DNA of 64,000 bases from Bradyrhizobium lupini. Its GTDB lineage: Bacteria > Pseudomonadota > Alphaproteobacteria > Rhizobiales > Xanthobacteraceae. The position numbers were made by a program, and so were the translations under genes. Positions 8,277 through 16,291 of this stretch are shown here, in pieces (position 1 is the first letter of the stretch; each line of letters begins with the position of its first letter). The notes beneath the pieces were generated by a model. It saw only the letters and a program-made list of their open reading frames with translations. It had not been told where the DNA came from and made no database searches. The stretch covers positions 3,472,001 to 3,536,000 of the forward strand of contig NZ_CP162553.1 in assembly GCF_040939785.1 (NCBI RefSeq), written 5' to 3'.

Positions 8277-8936
8277 ATGATGTCGGGTGTATCCAGCGCG
8301 GCGTTGCCTCATCTGCGACCCGCATCAACGTCCGCTTCGAATAGGACATCGAGTCTTCAGCCGGCGGGACCGGATGCGACTGATGCTGCGACCGACGGCT
8401 TTCGGATTGACGTCTCGCAGGTCAAGCCCCTGACAGGCGCCAAGTCGATATCGGCGGCGGACAATCCTCACCTGCGCGACCTCATGGCAACGAACTGGCT
8501 GATGACCCATGACACGAGCGCAACTCAGTCGGTCGTCTCGGACGATGCCACTGAGAACACCTATGCTCAGGTGAAGGTCGACGGCAAGGTGGTCGCCACC
8601 CTGTACAATGGCGGGTCCTCAACGATGACCAACGAGGCGGCTGGAAAGATCGGCAAGCTGGAGGATCCACCCGATCTGAGTGGACCAGATCTGGCGCAGT
8701 GGCGGGCCGACAGATACGCCGAGCGGCTCGGTGGCACCGTTGAAAAAGCTTCCACCGCGATCACGCAATCGCAATGGACCCCGCGTGAAAGCAGCTCCGC
8801 AACCTATAGCCGCGATCAACTCGACGCAGCCTTCCAGGCGATGCTGGCCGAGGGCCAGAAGGCCGGCGTGCAATTGCAGTCATCCTATCTCGCCTCGCGC
8901 ACGCAGCCGGGGACAAGCGCGGATGTCAGCGCCTGA
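8277..8936 (+). CDS. hypothetical protein, Ser/Thr/Ala-rich
   Basis: A 219-residue protein I do not recognise. The first 45 residues are rich in Ser, Thr, Ala and Pro with no hydrophobic signal. A central region (about 75-125) holds NTYAQVKVDGKVVATLYNGG, which looks like a beta-hairpin; the C-terminal part is helical and polar (YSRDQLDAAFQAMLAEGQKA). No membrane segment or known catalytic motif is visible. The start is ATG 8277 with GGAG at 8265-8268, eight bases upstream (ATG 8280 is the alternative). It stands alone. The soluble, Ser/Thr-rich N-terminus would be compatible with an unconventionally secreted protein, but nothing proves it. Confidence 0.65.
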   Translation: MMSGVSSAALPHLRPASTSASNRTSSLQPAGPDATDAATDGFRIDVSQVKPLTGAKSISAADNPHLRDLMATNWLMTHDTSATQSVVSDDATENTYAQVKVDGKVVATLYNGGSSTMTNEAAGKIGKLEDPPDLSGPDLAQWRADRYAERLGGTVEKASTAITQSQWTPRESSSATYSRDQLDAAFQAMLAEGQKAGVQLQSSYLASRTQPGTSADVSA

Positions 8937-8982
8937 GCAGAGGGATGAATTGAGTACGCGCGGACGTCGCTGCATTCTCAAC

Positions 8983-9083
8983 TGTCATTCCCGCGAACGC
9001 GGGAATCCAGTACGCCGCGGCCTCTCGGTTCAATAACAACCGCCTCGGAACACTGGATCGCCCGGTCGAGCCGGGCGATGACA
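8983..9083. repeat. palindromic intergenic repeat (TGTCATTCCCGCG... type)
   Basis: A 101-bp element bounded by TGTCAT (8983-8988) and ATGACA (9078-9083). Inside are two stem-loops, CCCGCGAACGCGGG and CGCCCGGTCGAGCCGGGCG. It sits between two convergent genes and has the make-up of a REP/BIME-like element. No coding potential. Confidence 0.8.
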
Positions 9084-9111
9084 GCGTCAGATGGAGGTTG
9101 GCAGCGAGGGC

Positions 9112-9867
9112 CTAATCCTCGACCCCGTAGCGGTGCAGGTCGTTGCCGTACGTATCGAGCCACTTCTTGGCGCGCTCCATCGACGGGCAGACCTTGCCGC
9201 AGACGCGCCAGAACCGCGCCGAGTGGTTCATCTCAACGAGATGGGCGACCTCGTGGGCGGCGAGATAGTCGAGCACGTACGGCGGCGCGAGGATCAGGCG
9301 CCAGGAGAACGACAGCGAGCCGGCCGAGGTGCAGGAGCCCCAACGACTGGATTGATCGCGGATCGAGAGCCGCTTGACCTTGACGCCGAGCTCGGCGGCA
9401 TAGGATTCCGCCGCACGCTGAAGGTCGCGGCGAGCCTCGCGCTTGAGGAAGTCGCTGATGCGACGGTCCGCATGCTCGACGCCGCCGGCGACGCAGAGAA
9501 TGCGCTCCCCGCTGTCGCGCACTTCCGTCCACACCGTACCGCGCGTGCCGGCGCGATGAACGATGCGATGGGCCGTGCCGCGAAGTGGTATCACTGTGCC
9601 AGGCTGGAACGGCGCGGCCTTCGGCAAACGGCCGAGACGTGCCGCGATCCACGCGCCGTGGCGCTGCGCGAAGTCTTTTGCTTCGGCGAGCGTGCCGCGC
9701 GGCGGCATGGTGAGGATGGCTTCGCGATCGCTCGGATGAATTCTGAGCGTGTAACGGCGCGCGCGGCGATGCCGGCGCAGTCGAATCGCAAAATATTGCG
9801 ATCCATGGGTGATCAGGAGGGTCTTCGGCTCGTGGGGCCGCCGATAGAGGAGTGCGCGAGTGGCCAT
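9112..9867 (-). CDS. YgjP/DUF45-type zinc metallopeptidase
   Basis: A 251-residue protein with the SprT/YgjP-like zinc-binding signature. H205-E-V-A-H209 supplies the HExxH motif, and a third ligand is likely His215 in VEMNHSARFW. Upstream, SIRDQSSRWGSCTSAGSLSF is the hallmark of the family ('WGSC'), and residues 25-80 form the basic N-terminal part. The family is annotated as a metal-dependent hydrolase; in vivo substrates are poorly known. ATG 9867 is preferred to an in-frame extension to 9951 because similarity begins here. All zinc ligands are intact. Confidence 0.9.
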   Translation of the reverse strand: MATRALLYRRPHEPKTLLITHGSQYFAIRLRRHRRARRYTLRIHPSDREAILTMPPRGTLAEAKDFAQRHGAWIAARLGRLPKAAPFQPGTVIPLRGTAHRIVHRAGTRGTVWTEVRDSGERILCVAGGVEHADRRISDFLKREARRDLQRAAESYAAELGVKVKRLSIRDQSSRWGSCTSAGSLSFSWRLILAPPYVLDYLAAHEVAHLVEMNHSARFWRVCGKVCPSMERAKKWLDTYGNDLHRYGVED

Positions 9868-10168
9868 GTCTGTCAGTCCGGGGGGCAGGAGAGCGCCCGG
9901 ATTCTGCCATAACCGCCGCCAGGGAAAGCGCTCGGCGCAAAAACAAATCATTTGCCCAATATACAGGGGTCTGGCGTCCGGGAGACCCTACAGACTGGGG
10001 TTGGAACCGGCTTTTTTCGCCCCCGTTCGGCGCATGTGGCACCCCCAAGGGGTGAGGTTGGACTCACTCCTACAAAGCTACCTAAATACCGCGAATCTAG
10101 CGGGAACTCGCCCCTGTCGGAGCCTCCGACAGGGCGTCGATTTTCAGCGGGAAAGCCGAAAAACGCGA
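9868..10168. other. intergenic region, phaZ 3' side, unexplained
   Basis: About 300 bp upstream of the metallopeptidase gene and downstream of phaZ. It holds the strong hairpin at 10112-10134, a smaller one (CCGC...GCGG near 10089-10103) and a run of six T at 10012-10017. The plus strand is open over most of this interval but looks non-coding (no Shine-Dalgarno, odd composition). It could encode a small RNA; I recognise none. Confidence 0.4.
10112..10134 (-). terminator. strong hairpin downstream of phaZ
   Basis: CCCTGTCGGAG (10112-10122) and CTCCGACAGGG (10124-10134) are perfect complements around a single base, in practice a stem of about nine pairs with a five-base loop. It lies 35 bases after the phaZ stop. 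No T-run follows on the minus strand, so it may protect the 3' end rather than terminate intrinsically. Confidence 0.45.
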
Positions 10169-11497
10169 TTATTCGGCCGCGAGAGCCTGCAATGAGCTCG
10201 GATTCGCCGCCGAGACCATGAAGTCGTGGATGCGCGGCACGATTTCCGATTTGAAGCGCGAGCCATTGAACACGCCGTAATGTCCGACGCCCTTCTGGAC
10301 ATAATGAACGCGGCGGTGATCGGGAATCGAGCTGCACAATGTGTGCGTTGCTTCGGTCTGACCGATGCCGGAGATGTCGTCGTTCTCGCCTTCGACGGTC
10401 ATCAACGCGACGCGCGTGACCTTGGAGGGATCGACGCGTGTTCCACGATGGGTCATCTCGCCCTTCGGCAGCGAATGCTTCACGAACACGGTGTCGACGG
10501 TCTGCAGGTAATACTCGGCGGAGAGATCCATCACCGCGAGATATTCGTCGTAGAAGTCACGATGCTTGTCGACGAGGTCGCCGTCGCCCTTCACCAGGTT
10601 GGCGAATAGCTGCTTGTGGGCATCCATATGCCGGTCGAGATTCATGCTGATGAAGCCGTTGAGCTGCAAGAAGCCCGGATAGACGTCGCGCATCATACCC
10701 GGATGCGGGAACGGCACCTTGGTGATGACGTGGTTGCGGAACCAGTCGATGCCGCGCTCCTGGGCCAGGTTGTTCACCGCAGTCGGATTGCGCCGGGTGT
10801 CGATCGGGCCGCCCATCAGCGTCATCGAGGTCGGCACAAAGGGATCGCGTAGCGCTTCCATAATCGAAACGGCAGCGACGACGGGAACCGAGGGCTGGCA
10901 CACCGCCAGCACATGCGTGTTGCCGCCGAGGACATGCAGCATCTCGATGACGTAGTCGATGTAGTCGTCAAGATCGAAGCGGCCGTCGCTGAGCGGCACC
11001 ATGCGGGCATCGGCCCAATCGGTGATGTAGACCTCATGCGCCGGCAGGAAAGCCTCGACGGTACCGCGGAGGAGCGTCGCGTAATGGCCGGACATCGGAG
11101 CGACGATCAGCACGCGTGGATGCGGACTGCGCAGTGGACGGGCGAACTTGCGATCGAAGTAGAGCAGGCGGCAGAACGGCTTTTCCCAGACCGAGCGGAC
11201 CTCGACGGGAACGCGGATGCCGTTGACCTCGGTGTCGTTGAGGCCCCATTCCGGCTTGCCGTAGCGGCGGGTGGTGCGTTCGAACAATTCGCAGGCCGCG
11301 GCAACCGACTTGCCAACCTCGGTGCGTGCCCAGGGGTTCAGCGGATTCTGAAACAGGAGCTTGGTCGCGTCCGTGATCGCACGCGCTGGATTGAGAGAGG
11401 CTTGCCCCATCTCGTACATCCAGTACATCGGCGTCGTCAGGACAGGACTGCCTTCGGCCACCAAGGGCGGCGCGCCGCCAAACTCACCAATCGGCAT
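10169..11497 (-). CDS. phaZ: intracellular poly(3-hydroxybutyrate) depolymerase
   Basis: A 442-residue cytoplasmic enzyme that mobilises PHB granules. The N-terminal region PMYWMYEMGQASLNPARA is characteristic of intracellular PhaZ. The alpha/beta-hydrolase core has VLAVCQPSVP with a cysteine (Cys200) at the nucleophile position, as known for the PhaZ1-type intracellular depolymerases, an acidic residue in the ENDDISG segment, and the catalytic His in VGHYGVFNG near the C-terminus. No signal peptide is present, matching an intracellular role. The gene is single. A second, unrelated PHB-depolymerase-like esterase lies at 20717. Confidence 0.95.
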   Translation of the reverse strand: MPIGEFGGAPPLVAEGSPVLTTPMYWMYEMGQASLNPARAITDATKLLFQNPLNPWARTEVGKSVAAACELFERTTRRYGKPEWGLNDTEVNGIRVPVEVRSVWEKPFCRLLYFDRKFARPLRSPHPRVLIVAPMSGHYATLLRGTVEAFLPAHEVYITDWADARMVPLSDGRFDLDDYIDYVIEMLHVLGGNTHVLAVCQPSVPVVAAVSIMEALRDPFVPTSMTLMGGPIDTRRNPTAVNNLAQERGIDWFRNHVITKVPFPHPGMMRDVYPGFLQLNGFISMNLDRHMDAHKQLFANLVKGDGDLVDKHRDFYDEYLAVMDLSAEYYLQTVDTVFVKHSLPKGEMTHRGTRVDPSKVTRVALMTVEGENDDISGIGQTEATHTLCSSIPDHRRVHYVQKGVGHYGVFNGSRFKSEIVPRIHDFMVSAANPSSLQALAAE

Positions 11498-11618
11498 CGC
11501 TATATTCCTCTTCGCATCGCAGCATACTGCCGAATGCGTAATATTGCGTCAATGCATGGTTCCGTACATCTACGTGGCCGAGGTGCCCAAACCGGGCAGA
11601 ATCCACGAGAAAGTGACG

Positions 11619-12437
11619 TTATTCGCCGCCTGACAGCAGCGAGCCCTGCATCCTGGCGCTGCGCAAAAGGGCAAGGAATGCCCCAAAAGATGCAAGCAAC
11701 AGCACCGCGTTGATGGCCAACGCGCTCAGCATCAGATCGGTCCTGAAGGTGTTTTCGATCAGCAGCGCGCGCATCCCTTCGAACACGTAGGTCGGCGGCA
11801 GCGTCCAGGCGATGTATTGCAACCAGACCGGCAGCACGCTGACGGGATAGTAGACGCAGGCGAGCGGCATGATGCCGAACATCAAGGTCCAGACGATGCT
11901 CTCGGCGCCGAGGCCGTTTCGCAGCACCAGTCCGGAGACGAAAATGCCGACCGACCAGCTCGTGAAGATCAGATTGCAGAAGAACGCGATCAGCGGCACG
12001 CCGAGCGCATAAACATTGAAGTGAAACAGGAATAACGCGAGCAGCGTCATGGGGATGACGCCGATCGCGAGCCGGATCAGGCTCATGATCATCAGGGACA
12101 GCAGAAATTCGATCGGCTTCAACGGGCTCATCATGAGATTGCCGAGGTTGCGCGCCCACATCTCTTCCAGGAACGAGATCGAAAAGCCGAGCTGCCCGCG
12201 AAACAGGATGTCCCAGAGAATGACGGCGCCGATCAGGGTGCCGCCGGCACGCGCGAAGAAGTTGGCATTCTGCGCGATGTAAAGCTGCAGAAAGCCCCAG
12301 GTGATGACCTGCAGCGCCGGCCAGTAGAGCAGCTCGAGCAGCCGCGGCCAGGACGACAGCAACAGGTACCAATAGCGCAGGATCATCGCGCCAATGCGGT
12401 GGACGGAGATGCCGCGGTGGAGGGAGAGTTCGGTCAT
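11619..12437 (-). CDS. ABC-2 type transporter permease
   Basis: A 272-residue membrane protein with about six hydrophobic segments, beginning with the amphipathic MILRYWYLLLSSWPRLLEL and including GTLIGAVILWDILFRGQLGF, SLMIMSLIRLAIGVIPMTL and VWTLMFGIMPLACVYYP, a layout typical of ABC-2 exporter permeases. It follows the ATPase gene at 12547-13350 on the same strand and forms the transport unit with it. The 109-bp gap between the two genes contains a palindromic repeat. The substrate is unknown (polysaccharide, antibiotic or lipid are usual for the class). Confidence 0.9.
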   Translation of the reverse strand: MTELSLHRGISVHRIGAMILRYWYLLLSSWPRLLELLYWPALQVITWGFLQLYIAQNANFFARAGGTLIGAVILWDILFRGQLGFSISFLEEMWARNLGNLMMSPLKPIEFLLSLMIMSLIRLAIGVIPMTLLALFLFHFNVYALGVPLIAFFCNLIFTSWSVGIFVSGLVLRNGLGAESIVWTLMFGIMPLACVYYPVSVLPVWLQYIAWTLPPTYVFEGMRALLIENTFRTDLMLSALAINAVLLLASFGAFLALLRSARMQGSLLSGGE

Positions 12438-12448
12438 TGCGGCACCGC

Positions 12449-12525
12449 GTAGCCCGAATGAGCGAAGCGATATCCGGGACCTTGCTGGCGGCGTTCCCGG
12501 GTATCGCTTCGCTCACCCGGGCTAC
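12449..12525. repeat. palindromic repeat inserted between the two ABC genes
   Basis: A 77-bp near-perfect inverted repeat with arms beginning GTAGCCCGAATGAGCGAAGC and ending TCGCTTCGCTCACCCGGGCTAC. It fills most of the gap between the ATPase stop (12547) and the permease start (12437). In mRNA it would form a long stem-loop and could uncouple expression of the two subunits. Confidence 0.85.
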
Positions 12526-12546
12526 GGTCGCAACATACGGCCTGGC

Positions 12547-13350
12547 TCATCGTGCCACCTCCTGCGCGCCGTTCACCCTTCCGCGCGCGACGTCCAGAAA
12601 CACCTCTTCCAGCGTGGTGCGGTTGTAGCGGGCCATGATGGCTTCGGGCGTATCGTCGTCCTCGATACGGCCGCGCTTCATGATGATGACGCGATCGCAG
12701 AGCCGCTCGACCTCGAGCATGTTGTGCGACGCCAAGAGGATGGTGGCGTTGTTCGCCATGCGATAACGCTCCAGATGCCCCCGCACCCAGTCGGCGGTGT
12801 CGGGATCGAGCGAGGCGGTCGGCTCGTCCAGCAACAGCAGCTCGGGCTGGTTGATCAGCGCCTTGGCAAGCGCAACGCGCGTCTTTTGTCCTGCGGAGAG
12901 CTTGCCGTTGGCGCGGTCGATGAACTCGGTGAGATCGAGATCGTCGGCGAGCTCAGCGATGCGATCGGAGAGGTTCTTCACCGCATAGAGCTTGCCGAAC
13001 ACCGTGAGGTTCTGACGCACCGTGAGCCGCATCGGCATGTCGACATAGGGGCTCTCGAAGTTCATCCGACCCAGCACGGACGCGCTGTCCTCCGGCATCC
13101 GATGCCCGAGCACCTGCACGCGGCCGGAGGTCGGCAGCACGAGGCCCATGATCGTCGCGATGGTCGTGGTCTTGCCGGCGCCGTTGCCGCCCAGCAGCCC
13201 CGTGATGCTGCCGCGCGGAAGCGAAAAGGAGATGTCGTCGACGGCGCGGGTCTGCTTGTAGACCTTGACCAGGTGATCGACCGCGATTGCCGCGGAGAGG
13301 CTGCGATCCGCGACAGTCGGCCAGCTTGAAGCCTTGTCATTCTCCGTCAT
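12547..13350 (-). CDS. ABC transporter ATP-binding protein (ABC-2 export type)
   Basis: A 267-residue ATPase. Walker A GGNGAGKTT is at residues 54-62, the signature is LSAGQKTRVALAKA, Walker B LLLLDEPTASLDPD, and the switch His is in ILLASHNMLEVERLCDR. The start ATG 13350 gives the normal N-terminus (a short leader, then AIAVDHLVKVYKQT); a frame that stays open further upstream is only the antisense of regS. It pairs with the permease at 11619 and is divergent from regS with a 96-bp gap. Confidence 0.93.
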   Translation of the reverse strand: MTENDKASSWPTVADRSLSAAIAVDHLVKVYKQTRAVDDISFSLPRGSITGLLGGNGAGKTTTIATIMGLVLPTSGRVQVLGHRMPEDSASVLGRMNFESPYVDMPMRLTVRQNLTVFGKLYAVKNLSDRIAELADDLDLTEFIDRANGKLSAGQKTRVALAKALINQPELLLLDEPTASLDPDTADWVRGHLERYRMANNATILLASHNMLEVERLCDRVIIMKRGRIEDDDTPEAIMARYNRTTLEEVFLDVARGRVNGAQEVAR

Positions 13351-13446
13351 GCTGGGCGTTCTTCTGCTATTGCAGCGGAGAGCGCAAGGCTTGTAATCCG
13401 GCGGTTCCGTGAGCCGCGCGCTTGTGATCGAGAAGGCACCGCCCCA

Positions 13447-14766
13447 TTGGCCGAAATGACCGAACTTGCCGCTTCCGACTTTCGCCCCGCGCAGCGGCAT
13501 ATCCGCCTGGATACGATCCTGCGACTGCGCTGGCTCGCGGTGCTCGGCCAGCTCGCCGCGATCTTCATCGTGGCGCAGGGGCTGGAATTCAATGTCGAGA
13601 TCGTTCCCTGCGTCAGCATCATCGCCCTGTCGGCGGCGCTCAATCTGGCGCTCCAGACCGTGTCCAATCCGCTGCAGCGGCTGGAGCCGATGCAGGCGGC
13701 CGGACTGCTCGCGCTCAACATCGTGGAGCTGGCGGGTCTCCTGTTCTTCACCGGCGGACTCCAGAACCCGTTCTCGTTCCTGTTCCTCGCGCCCGTGCTG
13801 ATCTCCGCGACGGCGCTGCCGGCCCGCTTCACCTTCGGCCTCGGCGTGCTGGCTGTCGCCTGCGCCTCGGTCCTGTTCTTCTTCCATCTGCCGCTGCCCT
13901 GGGATTCTGATGATCCGCTGGTGCTGCCGCCGATCTATCTCGTCGGCGTCTGGCTCTCGATCGCGCTCGCGATCGGCGTCACCAGCCTCTACTCGTTCCA
14001 GGTCACCGAGGAGGCGCGCAAGCTCGCCGACGCGCTGGCCGCGACCGAGCTGGTGCTGACGCGCGAGCAGCATCTGACCCAGCTCGACGGCCTGGCCGCA
14101 GCCGCAGCGCACGAGCTCGGCACGCCCCTCGCGACGATCTTCCTGATCTCGCGCGAGCTGGAGAAGACGGTGAAGGAGCCGAACTTTGCCGCCGACCTGA
14201 AGACCCTGCGCGAGCAGACGCAGCGTTGCCGCGACATATTGAGCAAGATCACCCAGCTCTCCTCCACCGGCGCGCCGTTCGACCGCATGAAGCTGTCGGA
14301 GCTGATCGAGGAGGTGGTGGCGCCGCACCGCGATTTCGGCGTCGATATCAAGGTGCGCATCGCCGTCGCCATCGTGGCCGAACCGGTCGGCTCGCGCAAT
14401 CCGGCGATCCTCTACGGCGTCGGCAATATCGTCGAGAACGCGGTCGATTTCGCCCGCACCACCGTCGAGGTGAATGCGTGGTGGAACAAGGACACAATCG
14501 AGCTCGTGATCTCCGACGATGGTCCCGGCATTCCGCCTGACATCCTGAACCGGATCGGCGAGCCCTATTTGTCGCGGCGGCGCAGCAAGGACGAAGGCGG
14601 CGGCCTCGGGCTCGGCGTGTTCATCGCGCGCACCTTGCTGGAGCGCACCGGCGCCAAGGTCTCGTTTACCAACCGGACCTTTCCCGACCATGGCGCAGTG
14701 GTCCAGATCACGTGGCCGCGAGACCGTTTTGAGGCTATCGAGACCTTCGAAGAAACAATAGGATAG
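13447..14766 (+). CDS. regS: redox-sensing sensor histidine kinase, RegB/ActS/PrrB family
   Basis: A 439-residue membrane kinase. Six hydrophobic segments fill residues 25-185; GGLQNPF (103-109) is the conserved quinone/redox-sensing motif of RegB-type kinases. The H-box AAAHELGTPLATIFL contains His222, and Cys261 in QTQRCRDILSK matches the redox-active cysteine just after it. The HATPase part has N-box NIVENAVDFA and G-boxes DDGPGIPP and GGGLGLGVFIA. The start is TTG 13447, with AGAAGG at 13431-13436 ten bases upstream; ATG 13456 is the alternative. The cognate regulator lies 103 bp downstream. In Bradyrhizobium the RegSR pair controls redox-responsive genes including nitrogen-fixation regulation. 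Confidence 0.95.
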   Translation: MAEMTELAASDFRPAQRHIRLDTILRLRWLAVLGQLAAIFIVAQGLEFNVEIVPCVSIIALSAALNLALQTVSNPLQRLEPMQAAGLLALNIVELAGLLFFTGGLQNPFSFLFLAPVLISATALPARFTFGLGVLAVACASVLFFFHLPLPWDSDDPLVLPPIYLVGVWLSIALAIGVTSLYSFQVTEEARKLADALAATELVLTREQHLTQLDGLAAAAAHELGTPLATIFLISRELEKTVKEPNFAADLKTLREQTQRCRDILSKITQLSSTGAPFDRMKLSELIEEVVAPHRDFGVDIKVRIAVAIVAEPVGSRNPAILYGVGNIVENAVDFARTTVEVNAWWNKDTIELVISDDGPGIPPDILNRIGEPYLSRRRSKDEGGGLGLGVFIARTLLERTGAKVSFTNRTFPDHGAVVQITWPRDRFEAIETFEETIG

Positions 14767-14868
14767 CCGCGACCTTGCGTCGCACAACGGGGCCGATCGA
14801 CCATTGGCGCCCTTGGCACCGCCCGATTGCGCCGCCATATGTAGACGCGCTGGAGAGAGGACGAAACC

Positions 14869-15423
14869 TTGAACGCCATCGCCGAACTGAACGAACAGAC
14901 CGACCGCTCGCTGCTGATCGTGGAGGACGACAAGCCGTTTCTGGAGCGGCTGTCGCGCGCCATGGAAACGCGCGGCTTTGCGGTGACGTCATGCGACACC
15001 GTCTCGGACGGTCTGGCGCAGATCGGCAAGGCGGCGCCGGCATTCGCCGTGGTCGATCTGCGGCTCGGTGATGGCAACGGTCTCGACGTGGTCTCGGCGC
15101 TGAAGAAGAAGCGCCCCGACGCCCGCGCGATCGTGCTGACCGGCTATGGCAACATCGCCACCGCCGTCACCGCGGTGAAGATGGGCGCGGTCGATTATCT
15201 CTCGAAACCCGCGGACGCCGACGACGTCGTCGCGGCGCTGCTTTCGACCGGCTCGGACAAGTCCGAGTTGCCGGCGAACCCGATGTCGGCCGACCGCGTG
15301 CGCTGGGAACACATCCAGCGCATTTACGAGATGTGCAACCGCAACGTCTCGGAGACGGCACGCAGGCTCAACATGCATCGGCGCACGTTGCAGCGGATTT
15401 TGGCCAAGCGCGCGCCGCGATAA
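14869..15423 (+). CDS. regR: response regulator, RegA/ActR/PrrA family
   Basis: A 184-residue two-domain regulator. The receiver has the acidic pair in LLIVEDDKPF, the phosphoacceptor Asp63 in VVDLRLGDGNG, the conserved Thr/Ser in IVLTGYGNIATAV and Lys in DYLSKPADADD. The C-terminal Fis-type helix-turn-helix (ETARRLNMHRRTLQRIL) is nearly invariant in RegA homologues. The start is TTG 14869, supported by GAGAGAGG (14852-14859) nine bases upstream. It is the partner of the kinase directly upstream and probably cotranscribed with it. Confidence 0.96.
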   Translation: MNAIAELNEQTDRSLLIVEDDKPFLERLSRAMETRGFAVTSCDTVSDGLAQIGKAAPAFAVVDLRLGDGNGLDVVSALKKKRPDARAIVLTGYGNIATAVTAVKMGAVDYLSKPADADDVVAALLSTGSDKSELPANPMSADRVRWEHIQRIYEMCNRNVSETARRLNMHRRTLQRILAKRAPR

Positions 15424-15427
15424 CGGT

Positions 15428-15526
15428 GCCGTAGGGTGGGCAAAGGCGCAAAGCGCCGTGCCCACCATGTCTGCTTCAATCTTTGACCTGGATGGTGGGC
15501 ACGCTCCGCTTTGCCCACCCTACGGC
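15428..15526. repeat. nested inverted-repeat element (GTAGGGTGGGCAAA type)
   Basis: A perfect 17-bp outer inverted repeat, GCCGTAGGGTGGGCAAA (15428-15444) and its complement (15510-15526). Nested inside are GGCGCAAAGCGCC and a second pair GTGCCCACCAT / ATGGTGGGCAC. It lies between the convergent regR and mmcB genes. No coding sequence. Confidence 0.85.
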
Positions 15527-15544
15527 ATCGCGCTCGCGGCGCCG

Positions 15545-16033
15545 CTATTCCCAAAACTCCGCATGCCCCTGCGGATCGACCAGCCGGTTGATCCGCAACG
15601 CCGCCGCCATGGCGAACCGCACCGTCATCTGCTTGCGCGTGGCCGCAGCGAGCTTGTGCTCGGGCGCCTCGCATTGCAGGTGCGCACCATAGGCATCCGC
15701 GATGATCAAGCCGGTATCTTGCGGAAAGATCTCGCAAGGCAGGTCCTGCGTGAAGGCGAAGAACAGCCGGTCGCAATGCGCCCGGTATTCGTGCCATTTC
15801 TGATCGGCGCGCAAATCCTCCACCGACGATTTGATCTCGACGATCCAGACCTCGCCGCGTTCGTTCAGCGCGACGAGATCGGCGCGTCGCCCCGAGGGCA
15901 GCGGCAATTCGCTGATGCAGGTGAAGCCGAGCGAGCGCAGCAACCGCGCCGTCCCGCGCGCGATCGCCAGCGCCGTCTCGGATTGTCGGCGGTCCGGCGG
16001 CGGTACGAGGGCAATGCGGGCGGTGTTGTCCAT
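15545..16033 (-). CDS. mmcB: MmcB family DNA-repair protein (PD-(D/E)XK-like)
   Basis: A 162-residue protein of the MmcB family, known in alphaproteobacteria from the mitomycin-C response. It has the restriction-endonuclease-like core: RSLGFTCISELPLPSGRRAD gives the acidic ligand, and GEVWIVEIKSSVEDLRADQK gives the ExK element. The start ATG 16033 is the first residue of the conserved N-terminus (MDNTARIALVPPPDRRQSET); the upstream open frame lies in a repeat. It is single and convergent with regR. The exact enzymatic activity is unproven. Confidence 0.88.
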   Translation of the reverse strand: MDNTARIALVPPPDRRQSETALAIARGTARLLRSLGFTCISELPLPSGRRADLVALNERGEVWIVEIKSSVEDLRADQKWHEYRAHCDRLFFAFTQDLPCEIFPQDTGLIIADAYGAHLQCEAPEHKLAAATRKQMTVRFAMAAALRINRLVDPQGHAEFWE

Positions 16034-16058
16034 CGGGGGAGGATAGCCGATTCCTCCG

Positions 16059-16211
16059 TCGTCGTCCTGGCCTAGTGCGCAATTGCGCACGGGAGCCAGG
16101 ACCGTGACCCAAGGGATCGTTGGTGCACGAGGGGATCACCACCAGTCCTCGTCAAATTTCGGCCTGTGGTATTCGGTCCTGGATCTGCGCTTCGCTTGTC
16201 CAGGACGACGG
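16059..16211. repeat. dispersed palindromic repeat, GTCGTCCTGG family, copy 1
   Basis: An element of about 153 bp starting GTCGTCGTCCTGG and ending TTGTCCAGGACGACGG, with an internal segment close to 'ttgtccaggacgac' and 'gatctgcgcttcgc' that recurs in the copy at 18011-18147. Same orientation as copy 2. It overlaps the region between mmcB and the GH13 gene. Confidence 0.85.
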
Positions 16212-16291
16212 CGGGGTACGGAACCGCTCTCGCTCTTAACACTTATCACGCAGCCGCCGCACCTCGGCGGAACCACCGAGGCTGCGCGCGC

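Noticed and set aside
12547..14838. ABC ATPase extended N-terminally to 763 codons
   Set aside because: The extension runs antisense through regS and lacks any domain; the true start at 13350 gives a normal ATPase. The alpha-glucosidase (to 20535) and the molybdenum subunit (to 54661) have similar false extensions.
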